DNA from: Chamaea fasciata | Lineage: Eukaryota; Chordata; Aves; Passeriformes; Sylviidae | NCBI GenBank assembly: GCA_029207755.1 | Contig: JARCOQ010000017.1 | Location: 11,420,945-11,484,944 of the forward strand | DNA length: 64,000 nt | Direction of reading: 5' to 3' | Shown: one piece after another, positions 47,961-61,879 of the stretch | Layout: each line of letters begins with the position of its first letter | Position numbering within the stretch: position 1 is the first letter of the stretch | The notes under the pieces: model-generated | Database searches by the model: none | Seen by the model: only the letters and a program-made list of their open reading frames with translations | What the model was told of the DNA's origin: nothing | Made by a program: the position numbers and the translations under genes

Positions 47961-49838
47961 AACATTTTCAGCAGCACCACCACAAACTGAGCCTTGGCAA
48001 TCAGCTGTAGCTTAAGAGGTGATATTTTCCCTTTTATAGCTGGAAAGGGGCTTCTCACGCCTAGCCCAGGCTATTAGAGATTTACCAGCAGCCACAGGAA
48101 GCCACAGAAGCAGCAGCAGTGGTCAAGACAGGGAAAACCAGTGAAACACAAACTTCAACCTATTGCACAGCTCTAAAATTCCATCCATGAAGATAGTAGG
48201 ATGACTAGGAATCGCTTAGAAATACAAATGCAGCTTTCAAGTGTTCACTTTTATGGTTGCTCTGAACACAACCTCCATAGGCACAGGTGGAAACAAGGCT
48301 CAGCTAAGACACTCCGTGCAGTCACCCTCTGAGCTGTGCACACATGGGGTAAAGAACAGTTCATGAGGATTAAACTGAAGGGGCATGGTTTTCCTGGTGA
48401 TGGCCTTTGCTATAAACCCGCTCTTTTGCCCAGAGTCCTGATGTACGCCAAGCTGTTTGAAGGGCACTGATTCCAAGCTACACCTGGATGTATTTTAACT
48501 AAATGCTATTATCTCCTGAAAGCAGCAATTCTACAGGCCCCAGCAATGCACCAGTTAAGGTGCAGTGACTGCCACTGAGCTTCCCTGTGAAAATCCCGGT
48601 TCCACTGAGTCTCTAAACAAAGGGACACATGACCAAGATGCAGAAAATGAGAGCACACACAGCTGGACCCCTGAAATCCCCAAAATGATTCCATTAAGCC
48701 AAGCCCTGTGAGAGGCCAGGAGCAGGGCTCACACAGCTCTATCCACTGGAACTGTTCCCTTGAACATCTTGCTGTTCTTTCTGCTGCTCTCCTGTCTGGG
48801 CCACAGACATCTGGGAGCCCACCAGACACTCGGCCCTCATTAAAAAGCTGCACATCCCTCCAGGCTGCAGAGGAAAGCTCAGAAAGGTTTGCTCCATAAG
48901 GACAGAAAATAAAGGAAGACAAACAAAAGGAGGATTAGGTTTTGGAATTGGACGTTTTGGTTCAAATTCTTCCAAAAATATGCAGCCTGAAATAGGGACT
49001 TACTAAAGAATATTTCAAAGCTTAACTGTGAGAACTGGTCGGAGTTATGGTTCAGTAAAAACATGACCTGGTCCTAGAATGTAGAACACAACCCAAACCC
49101 CTGCTTGGCTCCCACCAGGGACACCGGGGGGACACTGGTCACTGAATGTGCAAATGTCCCTTTCCTTAATTCCATCCTACAGCTTGGGCATGTTCTACCC
49201 AAGAGGCTTTGGGGTTTTATTTAATTAGTTTAAGGTACCAACCTAAATCCTAATCCAGAATAAGGAGCTGAATTTTCATAGGAGGAAATAATCCTAGACC
49301 CTACATAGCCCCAAATCTCCTTTTTTGCTACCGACAGCAGTTTAAAGAACTTATTTACAGTGCACCCATGACAGGCTGTCTGATCCTATTTATTCAGTCT
49401 TATATTTAAAGGGGTCAGTGGAGGCTTTGTCTGCTCAAACACACCAGCCTGAGAGGTGTCACATTCTTTACTCCAGGGAAATACAAGTCATGATTACATC
49501 AGAATTAAAACTGCCCAGATGAAATCAGAACTGACCAAAATCAAATCCTCTGGGGAGGGGCAAAGTCAAAGGGTATTTTCTCCTGAAAAATATCTTGGTT
49601 TTCTTGCTTGGTTTTGTTTTTACAAAATGATTCTGTATTCTCTGTTACACAAATGTATTTAAATAATATTAAGGAAAAACCAACAAGCTCCTCAGAGAAT
49701 TAGAAATATTTTCATACAATAAAACTGAGATATTTCAGGATGTGTATCTGTTAATGAAAGAATGTGGTTCTGCATTTTGTGGGCACATACACTCATGTGG
49801 GCACTGATAACCACCTCTAAATTAACAAGTTACATTAT

Positions 49839-50150
49839 CACGGAATCACAGAGTGGTTTGGGTTGGAATGGACCTTAAAGATTATTCCAATCTCCCTGCC
49901 ATGGGGGGGACACCTTCCACTGTCTCAGGCTGCTCCAAGTCCCATCCAGGCTGGCCTTGGACACTTGCAGGAATCCAGGGGCAGCCACAGATTCTCTGGG
50001 CACCCTGTGCCAGGGTCTGACCACATTCAGAGTGAAGAATTTCTTCCTGATATCCAATCTAAATTTAACCCCTTTCAGTTTGAAGCCATCCCCCTCTTGT
50101 CCTGTCACTACATGTCCTTGCATGTTTCTCTCCATTATGTGGCAGCAATT
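49839..50150 (-). mobile_element. CR1 LINE 3'-end fragment
   Basis: Starts ATCACGGAATCACAGAGTGG, then GGACCTTAAAGATTATTCC, GAAGAATTTCTTCCTGATAT, and CCCTCTTGTCCTGTCACTAC. One of the longest copies here. Confidence 0.93.
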
Positions 50151-51907
50151 TTTATGTCACATACATATAATGATGATGCTATGACTCAGCTCCTGGAGTT
50201 AGTGGGTTCTCAAAACCAAGGAAACCAACTGTTAATGTTTTTGATTTTAAATGCTGAGAGACAGTCATGTTTAAAACAGAAATTTATATGTACACTAAAT
50301 TTTGACATAGATATACAGATATGGAAACTTTAGCAGACTTTAGACAGCTCCAATTTTCAACTAAAACTTTCAGACAACAAACGTAAAGTCAAACCCAAAT
50401 TTTCCACTGCATAAATACACCGGTTGCCTTTTTTTAGCTTCACATATCTGACTAAACCCTCTAAAACTTTATCAGCCCCCAGAAATTTTTGAGTTCCTGG
50501 AATTTTTGCAATTTGTTCTGCTGAAACTGTGAGCAACAGAGCACTGCTTGCTCATGCTCTATGTCTGAAACGTTCCAAGCAGCGTGCTGCTGATCTGGTG
50601 AGTCCCACAGGAACAAAATGAGGCTCCTGATGATACCAATGCTTATCTCAAACCAGAGTTATCTCAAACCAATGTATTCCTTCCCTTCTAATCCCTCTCC
50701 CTTCTCTGGTCTCTGCACTGGTTAACAAAATGCTTCATCCAGGACATCCTGTGCCTGTTCCCAACGAGCTGAGATGACCTGGACAATGGACAAATATCAC
50801 TGGGATATTTTCCAGCTCCATTTGAAGACAACATCTCAAGTTCAGCTCATTAAATTATTTTTCTGAATTGTTGCCTTGCAAGGCTACTCTACTTGTACAC
50901 CGAGGCCTTGGTGCGCTGGGTAGGGAACTGGTTTTTAAAATGAGGCTAGTGCAAACATGGAATGCAAGAGCTTAAGCTCCAAACACTTCTGTCTGCAAAA
51001 TAAAAAGAGAACTCTGTCGTTAAACTGTTCTCTTGGAAGAGCTCAAGCTTTCAGCTCTGCTCCTCCAGAAGTTCCAATCAATTTGTGGTCCAAATCAGCT
51101 TCTCCTTTTATAAAAGCTGGTCCCAACCCACACCAGTTTACAAATGAAATGAGCCTGACAGGCTGAAGTTCATCTTCAGGGAACACTTGTCCAAACGTAG
51201 CTCCGAGCCCCAGCTGGACGTGGCTGGTGGTGCCCATCCAAGGGAGCTCAGAACGGGTGTGATCAGCAGCTCTGGAGGGGCTGGAGGTGTGCTACAGCCT
51301 CCCAAACCTCCTCCTGCACTCAGAGCTTCTAAATGGGAAAAGATTTTAAAGTCAATGAGCCAGTTTATTCCTTATTTCAGTGTGTCTTCCAGCAGGTATC
51401 CTTGCAAAGTGCAGCAAACAAAGATACAGACTGCAGGGATTCTACTTGTCCGCCCTGGGAGGGGCTGTGGAAACAACACAGAAGAAACTGCAATTTTCGA
51501 GCTCTACGGGAAATAAGGGAGAATTTAGATCTCTAATACTCCCACTCACCTCCTTTTTAATGTTAACTTTGAAGAAAATTGCCCAAATTTACGGAGCCTG
51601 TGGCAAAACCAGACAGAGCAAAGTCCTGTCCATGGGACATCACACCCAAATTCACCAATTGCTGCTTCAGGAACAGGCAAGCTCAGCTGAAGGGCCTGTG
51701 CACTGTCTCAGGGGCCAGCTCAGCTCAGCAGGAGCTTGGGAACTTTCACATCCTCGGTGTCCAACCTCTGGGACTCATTCTGCAGTATGAGGAATTTTGC
51801 TTGGGGGTTTGTCTGTGTCATCTGTGAGATAATGACTTCTGTTGTAGCAGCTGGGACAGCCAAAGCATCAGAAAACTCAAGGGCTGGAAAAACGGTGGGG
51901 ATGAAGC

Positions 51908-52180
51908 AGCCACAGCTTCTCTGGGCACCCTGTGCCAGGGCCTCACCTCTCTGGGGAAGAATTTTTTCCTGATGTCTGATATAAACCAGCTCTCTGTCAG
52001 CTTGAAGCCATTCCCCCCTGTCCTGGCACTCCAGGCCCTTCTAAGTTGTCTCTCTCCATTTTTCTTGTAGCTCCTTCAGGTACTGGAAAGCCACAATTGG
52101 GTCACTCCAAACCTTCTCTTCCCCAGACTGAACAATCCCAAGTCTCTCAGCCATTCCTGTTAGGAGAGGTTCTCCTTTTA
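51908..52180 (-). mobile_element. CR1 LINE internal 3' fragment
   Basis: Lacks the terminal part but contains CAGCCACAGCTTCTCTGGGC, CTTGAAGCCATTCCCCCCTG, and CTCTTCCCCAGACTGAACAA, ending near TAGGAGAGGTTCTCC. It stops about 270 bp from the transmembrane exon. Confidence 0.92.
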
Positions 52181-52445
52181 TCTCCATGCTACTTTGTGAC
52201 TTATCCCTAGACATTAATTATCAATTAATTATCATTATCTCTTTGCAGTAACAACAATTCTTTTGTTGCTGGATCTCCCAGAACTGGTATTTCTTGGGGG
52301 CCTACAGCCCTTAGTGTTATGCACACAGGCATCAACTGCTGCTCTCTGTCACACATAAAGAACGTTTTATCTTTATTTATTCTTCCTTTGGAAAACTACA
52401 ACAATGTAGCCCAGAGGGCCAAGATGGAAGCAAAGCAGAAACTTA

Positions 52446-52583
<138 letters not shown>

Positions 52584-53118
52584 TTAAAAGATGGAGGGAA
52601 AGGAAGGACAAGATAAAAAAAAAAAAGAATTTGTAGGCAAACTGTGCAATGATCCATTTTAAATATTCATTCCAAAGCCTAACAACATATTTGCAATCAA
52701 ACTGCAATAGACAATTGTCCATCTAACCAAATCTGCCTTTAATGAGAGCTAATGACAGATAATTCAGAGCAGTAATAGGGTGTAAAATCCCAGTGTAGTG
52801 AAAATGACTCTAATATTTTACTAAGTTATACTGTAATGGGGCATTTATTCTTCGGAAGCACTCAGCATGCACCCAGAAACAGGAGAACAACAGTTCTAAT
52901 TTTAATCTCAAATAGTTTAAATGGACTTGCAATCCTTACTCATCGAAATAGTGAGCACAGTAACAGGTAATAATAATAATACTTCTGGCAGAAACTTTTT
53001 TCCCTCTAAAATCAGCTCACGTTTGTTTCTCAGTGTATTGGAGGCCTGGCTTTTTCACACATCCCATTACAGATACACGTCACAAGCATTAATCCAACAT
53101 ACAGAGCACTCTCCACAC

Positions 53119-53330
53119 AGAATCATGGAATGATTTGAGTTGGAAGGGACCTTAAAGCCCCATCTCATTCCAAGCCCCTGCCATGGGCAGGGACACCTTC
53201 CACAACACCAGGCTGAACCTTGGAGCTCCATCCAGCCTGGCCTTGGACACTTCCAGGGATGGGGCAGCCACAGCTTCTCTGGGCAACCAATTCCAGTGCC
53301 TCAGCACCCTTTAACATCACACACCAGGCA
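53119..53330 (-). mobile_element. CR1 LINE 3'-end fragment
   Basis: Starts ACAGAATCATGGAATGATTT, then GTTGGAAGGGACCTTAAAG, GCCATGGGCAGGGACACCTT, and CTTCTCTGGGCAACCAATTC. Confidence 0.92.
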
Positions 53331-56182
53331 TGACTTCTTCAGCCCAAACAAGAGAGCATCGTTTCTATTTGAAATTTTTGGGGGTTTGGTTTTGTTTGTT
53401 TGTTTTTTTAACAAGTGAAACCTACACACCTGAAAATAAAACATATTTAGGAACATTATCTGTACAGCATTTCTGCTCTGACTGAGCACCTTGGAGAAAG
53501 CTGCTCTTTACCCTATTGTTGAGACCTCATTAGTCCTCATTACAGACCTCAGCTCTGCTGACTTCCCTGCTTGCTGCACAGAATATTTCCAGATAAAGCT
53601 TAAGCCACTGAGCTTGATTTAGAAAGCCCCACAAGATTTGAGTCATGGCTACTCTAAAGACTAAATAAGCCTATCTTCATTATATTCCTGTTACACTTAA
53701 CTGCTCCTAAAAATATCACCACTGCAGTTCATGAAGTTAAATGAATTCATGTTACATGAGATCCACTCTCATCTTGGGCTTCACCTTTGCTACTGGAGTC
53801 AGCCAGGTTTCCTCTGCAGCTTAAACGTGGTAGGGAAAGGGAATCAAAGGTGAGCACAGAGGGCTGACATCAGAAGACAGCCCTCAGACATCTTTTAACA
53901 GCTCTGTGCTGCTGATCTTCAGGAAATCGGAATCATTTCTGTCCATGAAGTCATTTGTTTGGGGAGATAATATTCAATCAAGTCCATGTGTCGGTGAGAC
54001 AGCAGTTATTGTCACTGGGGTGTTGTTTGGCCTCTGCCACATGTTAAGCTGCATATGCTTTAAGAGATGATGCAGTGATAAAAACACGATTACACTTCTC
54101 CTACAGCTAGGCTGTTAATCCAGTTTAGCCAGAGCAAAACACAAAATTTACCAAGCAAAAAGGGCTGGCTCTTGGAATCACACCTATAATTTTCAGCTTT
54201 TGCCCCCGACAACTCCTCTATTCTGCTGCATTCACCAATTTGCCCATTCAGTTAAGAGTTCACTGATAACTTCTGTGCTCACATGTCTGAAATGCATTAA
54301 TGGGACTCCTGAGCATGAAAAGAAAATATCAGTTGCATATTTCCATCTTCATTTGACAAGCTCTCCCACAACCCTGCAGTAAATGTGTCCAAGAGGTGAG
54401 CTCTACACCATCAGACAGGCAATCCCCACACTGTCACACAACAAAGGCAATGAGAAAGGTACAATTTCTCCCTGAAAATGGCTCAAACTCTATTCATTTG
54501 AAGTGAAAGTCGAAGTACTCCAAATTATCCTTCAGCTGAGCTGCAGTTACTCCTATGACCCTAAATAATAGGTGTCGGAGAATGGTTTTCTACTATAAAC
54601 AGCACAGTCAGACGCCCCTCATTTTTGTACCATCTGAATACCCTCATGAAGTGTGAGCTGTTAGAAGAAATAAGAATGTGCTGTCAACTCCATCTTCTAA
54701 TCCACCAGATTGGTTTGATTTTGCCAGGCTGTAGCTCGTTACTCCAGGCAATGTGTGGCCAGAGTGTTTTTATCTTGTATTTCCCACCCCACTGCAGGCT
54801 CCTGCAGTTCCAGGAGGAGAGGAAAGGCTCATTATCCATCCTGACATCTCCACACCGTGGTGACTGATTCACTCCAGTCTTTTGGGCAACTCTATCTCTC
54901 TTGGCAAAGGCCAGCAATCCCTTTAGGCTACCAGCCCAGACATTTGTAAGTTGTCTCAGCTAACAGTGTCTAGGAATGGAGAATATGGCAGTGTCAGCAA
55001 ATTCCTGGCTCTGGGATTCTCAAAGCCTTGCAATGAAACATTACTGCAAAAAGTCCATTGTTTTCCTGCTGTTCTGGCATATTTTCCATGCAGATGTCTA
55101 AAATCTCCTCTTGTTGCTCTGGTTTCCCACCTGCCCCAGCACCAGCTGTAGGTAAGAACATTCCTGTCCTGGCAGGAGGAGCTCTGTGAGCTGTTCCTCA
55201 CAGGGGATGACTTCTGCTGCTCCTGACAGAAACTCTGGTTTAGAATTCAGTTTTGCTTCCCTCCTTTATAGAGATGCAGGATCTGAAATCCTCTGAGCAC
55301 AGCAGCCCATAAAAACTGCTCAGACGGCCACTTCATGCCAATCTCTTTAAACACACTTGCAAATCTCTGCACTGCTCTACTTGAGGGGCCACCCTTTTCT
55401 TTCTGAAAAGGCATGTTTATATATTGCTGGCATAAAAAAAGAATGAAAACAAACTATAACTGTATTTTCTAGTGGTTACTTCCACCACATTTCCTGGAAT
55501 GAATTGTTCCTTGTAACAGAAGGTGGATGTTGGAACAGTAGGACACAGAGCAGGTCACCACTATTATTAGTGTGTGTATTTCAGTGGCACCCAGAGCCCC
55601 CATGGAGGGCAGGACCCCATTACTCTGCACTAACACGAACCAGCACAATTTTCTGCCCTAAGCTTGCTTTCTTAATAAGGGAGGCAAATGATAGAAGGCA
55701 GAGCCAGAGGAGTGAAGGCTGTAGGTCCCCTGACTCCCTATCTGTGCCTTATCTACTCCAGCAGGCCACTGCTCTCAGAGAGACTCATTTATGTGGTGTA
55801 CAAAATGCACCATCCCAGGAGCCAGAGCAGGGGCCTGACTGACTTTCACTGACATTCACCCAGCACCCCACTGGTCACTCAGAGCTATTTCAACATTTTA
55901 GTCCTTTCCTGGCAACCCAACTGACTTTGTTCCTGTTCAATCCCTTCCAAAATTCCGAGATCCAGCATCTTGCTGGAAGTACAGGAAGCACATTGATGGG
56001 GGATACAGTTCTGGTGATGCTGCAGAGATGCACAGAGGGCAGGGCAGGGGCAAGTGGCCAATCTCCCAGAGCTGTCCAGCTCATCAGCCCATGAGAAGTC
56101 AGGTTTCTGGATCACCACACACTGATGGTTTAATTAAGGTTGTAATTAAGGTCTAATCTGGCCGTGCTGCTGTCGATTCGTA

Positions 56183-56400
56183 GAAGCACAGAATATGCTG
56201 AGCTGGAAGAGACACATCAGGATCACCCAGCTCAGCTCCTGTCCCTGCGCAGACACCCCAAAATCCCACCCTGGGCATCCATGGCAGCTCCTGGGGCTCT
56301 GGCAGCCTCCGGGCTGTGCTCATTCTCTGGGGAGCCTGGGCAGTGCCAGCATGTCCGGGGGAAAACCAGCAGTGGCATCAAAGGGAAAGATATCACGGCA
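56183..56400 (-). mobile_element. CR1 LINE fragment, different subfamily
   Basis: Starts AGCACAGAATATGCTGAGC, then GGAAGAGACACATCAGGATC and CAGCTCCTGTCCCTGCGCAG, and ends in diverged sequence. The TGAGCTGGAAGAGACAC form differs from the GGTTTGGGTTGG form of most copies. Confidence 0.78.
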
Positions 56401-59400
56401 ATCTCTCTCCCAGCAATTTCTGCACAGGTATATTATTTGAAAATAAGCCCCAATATATAAAAGCAACCTCCTCTGTGGAGGTGGCACTCTGAAAAACATC
56501 CAGGAAAGAATGATTACTGAGTGCATGTAGCTAAGCAGAGCTGGTAATACAAGTTTCTTCCATAAAACCTATTTCACAAACTGCAATTTGAAACATTCTT
56601 TACTTTAGGCAGCAATTACAATATTGCATCTAAAAAAAATGACACTACCAGGAAAAAGAATTCAAGAGAGCCATAAGCAGGAGGAAAAGTCAGGTATTTA
56701 TGTGAGATTTTCAGCTGGTGAGGCACAAAATCCTGCAGTGGAAGTGGCACCACAATCACCAGTAGCCAAGATACTGGAGGAGAGAGAAGCATCCCAAAGC
56801 TTAACAGGAGAAGACAAGAAATCAAATAAAATTATTCTAAAGACAGCTGGGTCAAATATTCAGAGTCAAGAAAAGGGCAATGCAAGTGTGAAGGAGAGAG
56901 GGACAAAATGAGAGAAGCGACAAGAAATGGGAGGTTCAGCCACCTCCAGGTGACAGGAAAGGCCCAGGAAGGGGACAAGTCTGGGAAGGAGAAGGTTTGG
57001 TTTCAAAATTGTAACACCTAAGAGCAGAGCTTCTTCAGAAAGAAATCCACTCTTGGAAGAAAAAACAATCAGAAAAATTACTTCAGAGCATTATTTAACT
57101 CAGAAAAATTAATGAAAAATATTGGGCTCCCAGTCATTATGCATTGAAATGATCTGCACAATCAGAGTAATTTCTTTGCAGCACATAATGGCCAGGCAGT
57201 GGGCTGAATGTAAAATCTCCTAATAGACCTAGAGGCTTGTATTCAAAAGACAGCTATTCTCAAATCACTTGTAAACACGATTTCCTTTATTTATTTTTTT
57301 ATGGTGCTTTCTATGCGAGTGGCCTACAAATTATTAAAGCAGCTCTGCATGCAGGAATGTTCTCCCTCATGTTTTCAGCTCCTGATAATCTCTATATCTG
57401 TAAAACACAGTCTGACATGCTAACACAAGGGCAGACAGGTACCTCCAGGAATGATAACACTGAGATAAAGGTGGAAAAGCACATTTTTACATCCTGCTGT
57501 GGAAATAGCCAGCACCAGCCCAGGGTGCCAGCTGACCACACCCTCCAGCAGTGTATTAGCACTAAAAAATAATCTGTGCGTGACGCTGGTGCCTCCACAT
57601 CCCATGAGCCAACAGAGTGGGAGAGCTCATCACATCTAAAAGCAAGATCCCTCTTCAGCTATTTCTTTGTTGCAATTCGTTAAAAAATGAGTATCACAAA
57701 GAGGATCACCACACACAACGTCACTATGCCAATTTTCCACCTCCACTTATTGAAGGCTGCAAACAGCACAGGCTGAAGACTATAATGAGACACAGTTATT
57801 TCTTTAACACAGCTCAAAAGGAACAGACAGAATGATGAGAGCCAAAAGCTTTCAACCATATTCTGAGCTGAGAGAGCAGCAAAACAAAGCAGTCCTGGAG
57901 AGAAAGACAGACCAGAATTTGTATGAGGGATTTTCAGGCTTACAGGTGGAATCTGTAGGAGGATGAGGGTAAACACAGAGTGAGGCATCAAGATCAGCAT
58001 TGCTAAGCTGAATGAGAATTAAAAAATAGCTGTAAGTGAATAATTGATTCTGGAGATTCCAGGCAAATCCAGCACAAAGGCTTTTCTTTTCTCCTCCTGT
58101 TTTTCTTCCTCTCTCTTCAGAACAGGACCCCTTAATTTGTGCTAAAAGGAGATATATGAAAATATATCTTTTATAATATAAAAAATATATCTTCCAAGAA
58201 AAAGAAAGGTTCTACCATTTCCCTGAAAGAAGAGCCCAGCTAAAGAGAGCTGCTGTGATGCCAACAAGTGATGTGATGGTTCAGGGGGTGAGAGCATGTT
58301 TCTATTTTAACTCTTCACTTTTGCTGAACTGTACTTAAAAACTAGCTCAAAATTATAAAAATGGAAAACAAGTACAATTACCAATATGACAAGTTCAAAT
58401 TCACTGCTGTGACTTAATTTTTGTAAAGCCTTAGACACAGGGAGATCAACCTTTTGACTGGTAACAGGCAAAGACTTCTCAGTGCCTGATAACCTTATGG
58501 ATATACAACAGATCCACCACAATTGTGGACTTTGTCTCCAGTCAGCCCCCTGTATGTAGTTACCCTGCTCTCACCATGATTATCATGAAAAATCCACACC
58601 CCCAGCAGCTGCAGAAGCTGCAAAAGCACTGAGCAAAGCCCAGGGGTGGGCAGAAGGTGAACACTGAGATAAAGTCACCTTTTGAGCCCAACTGCACCAA
58701 GGTGCCGCAGGTGAGCTACAAACACCTGCCCTGTGAGGCTTCACCCCAGCTGGGGGAGCAGCATGGAAAGCAGGAATTTCTCTGTCTCTCCCAGCACGAG
58801 GGAGTCAGCTGGGCAGCGTTAGGAGTCTGTGTACGCACACTCCACGTGTGCTGCATCAACACCAGGACATTCCCTCTGCTCTGCCAAGCTGAAGCAGCAC
58901 TTCCAGGCAAGACTGGAATGAAGATTTCTCTTTTCCTCTACAGTAACACTACAAAACAGTCTCACACCTTCCTTGTAATTTTATCACATAGCCTAATCCA
59001 ACCATATAGTTTTAATGTCCAGCTCCTGGAAAAAGCTCAGAAGCTCATAAATGTCATCCCTGTTTCTGAATACTGGCTTATCAAAATCTATTTGAGGAAA
59101 CAGGCATCATGTATTTGTAACAGTCCTGGGTCTGTCGTGTTAAAGGACACTGACAATGATAATCTATTTATGAAAATCATTTTAAGTGATCTGCAGTACC
59201 TCTAGAAAGGATCTGCAGGTATCAGGAAATGGAGACAAAATCCTGATCACCCAAATGAGTTGGTGTGAGCCTGTGGAGGTCAGGAACATGAAACCCCACT
59301 GTCCTTTAAAACATGAGAGTCCCCTCCTGCCTCCCCTCATGCTGCTGCCCCTCCTCTCAGCCCCTGTGCAGAAGAGACTCCAAGGGACACCCAAAGGGCT

Positions 59401-60738
59401 CTTCCTGCAAACTTTCAAGCAGAAGAGATGAAAAACAAACCCCTACATTTCAAAAGCGAGGAATTGCCCAATGCTCCCTGCATTCAAATGAAGTAAAGCA
59501 AAACCAAAGGAAATGCTTTCTAAATTTGACCTTCACTCGTGGCTTTCATGTCCAGCTACTGACTTTTCTTTCATTTCCACTCCTTTACCTGCCTACCAAT
59601 TTACCTGCAAACAGGCATGAATGTACACTGCCTCAGAGCCAGCCACAACACAGGGCCAGGAGCATCTTCTCCCACCAGGTGGGTCTTGAAAAGGGGCAAG
59701 AACCTCCCCACTGCTCCAGGTAAACCCTTGCTTGCTTAATTTCTGGAGGGTTCGGCTCACACATCTGCAATATATATTATTTTCATTTCTCCACAGACCT
59801 TTCTTCCCTGAAGCTACTTGTGTCCTGGCAGTGCATGCTTTGAATTACAAAGGTGATGTCTTCACAGTTTCCTGGTGCTAAATTATCCCAAATTTTATCT
59901 TAAACACTGTGCTGCTTCTCCCCATCCCTCCAGCTGCCTATTTTAATTGGGGAGCCCAGGATTAGGGTCTGGCAATGCAGCAGAGCTCTGGAGCAGATAA
60001 TAACCTCTGGACACTGGGCTGGAGATCCCAAATTCAGCTGACTCCTGGCCTCATCCCATTCTGCACCAGGTTCTGCACTGATTCAAAGCTGTGCCCTGGG
60101 ATAAGGAAGCCCCAAAAGGGATAGTGGTACACGAAACTTGTGCTAAAAAATAACTTTTAGAAGGCAGAAAATTGTTTCAGGGGGAAAAAAACCAACCAAC
60201 CATTTTCACGCATTCAACTTAAAAAGTGTGATAAACTCCTCTGAAATAAATAGCACAAAACAGAATAAACCTGTCAAAGGAATAATGCTCCAGTGTATTA
60301 GAAGACAAAATGCAGCAACAAACAGATTTGAAGTGGGATTAGATCTGTTTAAAAAATACATTATCTGTCTACAAAATCAGAATGTATTTCAGGAAACAAA
60401 AGAAGCCTCTTCAATGGATTTGAGGGAGCAGGAGTTATTAAATCAACAGTTTTCATGTGCAGCAAAATAACGTGGGAACAGCAGAAACTTTTCCCTTCCT
60501 CGTTTTCCATCGAGATTTTTTGCAGTCTCCCCCCGAGCCCAAGATTTCCCTGGTCACATTTCAGAGCCAGGTTCTTTACTGAGATTTCAACATTCTCCAG
60601 GAAGTTTCCTTCTTCCTGTGCTGATGCACTGCCAAAAATCAGGACCTATTATTCCAGTGCATTTGAACTACCCAGTAATCCCAGCACCTTTCTGCCCCTG
60701 TATCATCACGGCTGTCCTGATGTCTAAATAACCAGGAT

Positions 60739-60768
60739 TGTTGAATTATTTCAACAACTGAAATAATT
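60739..60768. repeat. Overlapping short inverted repeats
   Basis: Arms TTGTTGAA/TTCAACAA (60739-60758) and AATTATTTCA/TGAAATAATT (60745-60768) are both perfect and mutually exclusive as hairpins. Confidence 0.8.
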
Positions 60769-61108
60769 GTTGGCTGAGGAAGTCATAACTAGGCAGGATT
60801 AACCATGCAGCACTGGGAGAGGAGTATTCCTAGAGAAAAGTAATCCATCTAAACACTGAAAAAGCAACCCTTCCTTCCTGTTAATCTCATGGAACGCTGT
60901 CACATCTCAGCCACTCCTTCTGTGCACATCAGGCTGAAGTAGGAGAACCTATTTCCACAAGCTGATGGGATGTCCCCTCTACATTTAAATTTTCTGGAGT
61001 TAATGGTGATCTTGATCCAGTGCCACATATGATGGGGCAATTTTATGGCACACAGACCTCTAAGTTCCTTCTGATGGAAACTGCCAAGCCCTGGAGAGGT
61101 TCTGAACC

Positions 61109-61149
61109 TCCCCACTGTGAGTGACTTTACTCCCCACTGTGAGTGACTT
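61109..61149. repeat. 22-bp-period direct repeat
   Basis: TCCCCACTGTGAGTGACTT occurs at 61109-61127 and again at 61131-61149 without mismatch. Confidence 0.95.
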
Positions 61150-61193
61150 GCTGCGGTGAGGCTCAACTCTGCAGCATCTGTGGCTCCAGCAGA

Positions 61194-61222
61194 AGTTTCT
61201 ATAGAAACTATAGTTTCTATAG
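61194..61222. repeat. Nested palindromes
   Basis: AGTTTCTATAGAAACT (61194-61209) is a perfect 16-bp palindrome. AGTTTCTATAG recurs at 61212-61222. Confidence 0.92.
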
Positions 61223-61879
61223 TTCCTCTGTTCTTCCACAGAGGGCTCACAGAATCAAGTTTTCCTTTTCTCGCCACCGTTTCTCTGACAGCAGGACTCA
61301 GCTGCCTGCAAATAAGCACACTAATCAGCCCCAGACGACGGCACAGCTTTAATTGGAGGTGCAAGCTCAGCTCCAGGCACACTCGGGGGTCACTCAGCCT
61401 GTGCAGAGGGGGATGCATGGGGCTCTCCCACCACACTCCAGTGCTGCTGTGAAGATTTAAGGGGTGTTGAGCCCTCAGCTGACCCCGAGCACAGGCACAT
61501 CTCCACCTTGGCACTGAAGGAATGCCACGAAAGCACTGCCCCCCTTTATACTGTAGTTGGAGCAACGGTAAAAGTAATTTCTCATGCAAAACAAGTATTA
61601 AGCAAGAAGTCATGAAGCTGCTCAGAGCTCTGGAAGCTTGACCAGTTTTCCTTTTCCTGAACTGATAATCACCTGTGCTCAAGAGGCTGGGCGGGTTTCT
61701 CGTGGTCACCTGGTGTCTACCTATCACTGCTAAGAACAAGCAAAATGGTTCCCAGGCAGCATGCACGAGACAAAAAAAAGGAAATAAAATAAAAATGTAC
61801 CTCATAGTGGTTATTATAGCTCCATTCTTTCATTTGCAAGAACTCACATTTTAAGGAAAGAAGAAATGAGTATGGGGAG

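Noticed and set aside
49863..50333. 156-codon plus-strand open frame
   Set aside because: It is derived from the CR1 copy at 49839-50150 and runs into unrelated intron.
58640..58730. Possible upstream FN3 exon ending in AAAAG|GTGACT on the minus strand
   Set aside because: The preceding translation does not resemble the R2B FN3 sequence, and no acceptor and frame combination fits.
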